Below, in pieces: positions 5,773-6,458 of a DNA stretch of 6,458 nucleotides; within the stretch, counting starts at the first letter, position 1, and every line of letters begins with the position of its first letter. The notes below the pieces were generated by a model. That model had not been told where the DNA came from. It made no database searches and was given only the letters and a program-made list of their open reading frames with translations. Made by a program: the position numbers and the translations under genes. Source of the DNA: Bacteroidota bacterium (GTDB lineage Bacteria > Bacteroidota > Bacteroidia > Chitinophagales > Chitinophagaceae); the NCBI GenBank assembly GCA_005883855.1, contig VBAU01000274.1:1-6458 (forward strand). The letters run 5' to 3'.

Positions 5773-6458
5773 ATGGAAAAAATAGTTGCGATTGCCTGTG
5801 CGGCAGTTATTGTCGGCGCGTGTAACTCTCAAAGCAATAAGAATACGACCAGTGAAATGCAAAGTGATTCAACAAAAACTAATGAGCCCGGAAAAGAGTG
5901 GATCTCTTTATTCGATGGAAAAACGACCAAGGGCTGGCACAAATACGGCGGCGAACCAGTTGGCTCCGCCTGGAAAGTGGCAGATGGAGTCTTGTACCTG
6001 GATGCAAGTGAAAAAGAAGGTGAGAAAATAAAAGGCGGTGGCGATATCGTAACCGATGAGCAGTTCGAAAACTTTGATCTCAAGCTGGAGTGGAAAATAT
6101 CAAGAGGTGGCAACAGTGGCGTTATGTTTTGTGTTCATGAGGACACAACAAAGTATAAAGCTCCATACGAAACAGGACCCGAAATGCAAGTATTGGACAA
6201 TGAGGGCCACCCTGACGGAAAGATTCATAAGCATCGCGCAGGCGACCTTTATGATTTAATTGCTTGCTCCAAAGAAACGGTCAAACCTCATGACGAGTGG
6301 AACCAGGTTGAAATTAAATTGTTAAATGGCAAGCTCGATTTCTTTCTCAATGGTGAGAATGTCGTGTCGACTACCATGTGGGACGATAATTGGAATAAAA
6401 TGGTAGCAAATAGCAAATTCAAAACAATGCCCGGGTTTGCCAAATTCAAAAAGGGCGG
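5773..6458 (+). CDS. DUF1080 / 3-keto-disaccharide hydrolase family lipoprotein (partial)
   Basis: The gene begins at an ATG 4 bp after the cytochrome stop and runs off the window end after 228 complete codons without a stop. A lipoprotein signal (IACAAVIVGAC, lipobox Cys17) and a polar linker (18-41) precede the domain. Domain hallmarks in order: WISLFDGKTTKGWH (43-56), GGGDIVTDEQFENFDLKLEW (88-107), GGNSGVMF (112-119), ETGPEMQVLDNEGHPD (133-148), AGDLYDLI (156-163), and WNQVEIKLLNGKLDFFLNG (176-194). These match PF06439, a concanavalin-like fold whose characterised members cleave 3-keto-glycosides. The final strands, usually with a LQDHG-type segment and FRNI near the C-terminus, lie beyond the window. 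The residues after Cys17 (NSQSN) are not acidic, so no surface-export signal is seen and a periplasmic location is favoured. Its position fits a last step in breaking down oxidised glycosides. Confidence 0.92.
   Translation, partial: MEKIVAIACAAVIVGACNSQSNKNTTSEMQSDSTKTNEPGKEWISLFDGKTTKGWHKYGGEPVGSAWKVADGVLYLDASEKEGEKIKGGGDIVTDEQFENFDLKLEWKISRGGNSGVMFCVHEDTTKYKAPYETGPEMQVLDNEGHPDGKIHKHRAGDLYDLIACSKETVKPHDEWNQVEIKLLNGKLDFFLNGENVVSTTMWDDNWNKMVANSKFKTMPGFAKFKKG

Noticed and set aside
5786..6259. Short open frames in other frames over the DUF1080 gene
   Set aside because: The DUF1080 frame from 5773 is open to the window end and carries clear family motifs; the others are out-of-frame shadows.

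Overview
The window looks like chromosomal DNA of a Bacteroidota (Bacteroidetes) bacterium, probably an environmental Chitinophagaceae or Cytophagales relative. This rests on gene content (short lipoprotein cytochrome c, DUF1080 lipoprotein, NupG-like permease beside a Gfo/Idh/MocA oxidoreductase), the lack of obvious Shine-Dalgarno sequences before most starts, and moderate GC. No taxonomic marker gene is present, so this is inference.

Layout: two divergent transcription units diverge from a 100-bp intergenic region (2630-2729). On the minus strand lie an MFS transporter (1397-2629) and then a NupG-type nucleoside:H+ symporter homologue (115-1371), 25 bp apart. On the plus strand lie a Gfo/Idh/MocA oxidoreductase (2730-3890), a small PD-(D/E)XK 'GxxExxY' protein (3929-4309), a xylose-isomerase-like TIM-barrel sugar isomerase/epimerase (4358-5416), a lipoprotein cytochrome c (5439-5768) and the start of a DUF1080 (3-keto-disaccharide hydrolase family) lipoprotein (5773 to beyond the window end). 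Bases 1-114 hold no gene that can be supported.

The genes fit a sugar or glycoside catabolic unit: import by one or both permeases, NAD(P)-dependent oxidoreduction by the Gfo/Idh enzyme, isomerisation or elimination by the TIM-barrel protein, and processing of oxidised (3-keto) glycosides in the periplasm by the DUF1080 protein. The cytochrome suggests that a respiratory-linked periplasmic dehydrogenase takes part. No such enzyme is in the window. The substrate cannot be read from the sequence.

The most interesting item is the GxxExxY gene. It sits in a 460-bp segment (3890-4349) bounded by a perfect 19-bp inverted repeat that begins on the last base of the oxidoreductase stop codon and ends 8 bp before the isomerase ATG. 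Without the segment, the two sugar genes would be almost contiguous, so it looks like a nuclease-bearing cassette inserted into an operon. Second, the cytochrome c appears to lack a block of residues just before its methionine ligand compared with the usual form of the family.
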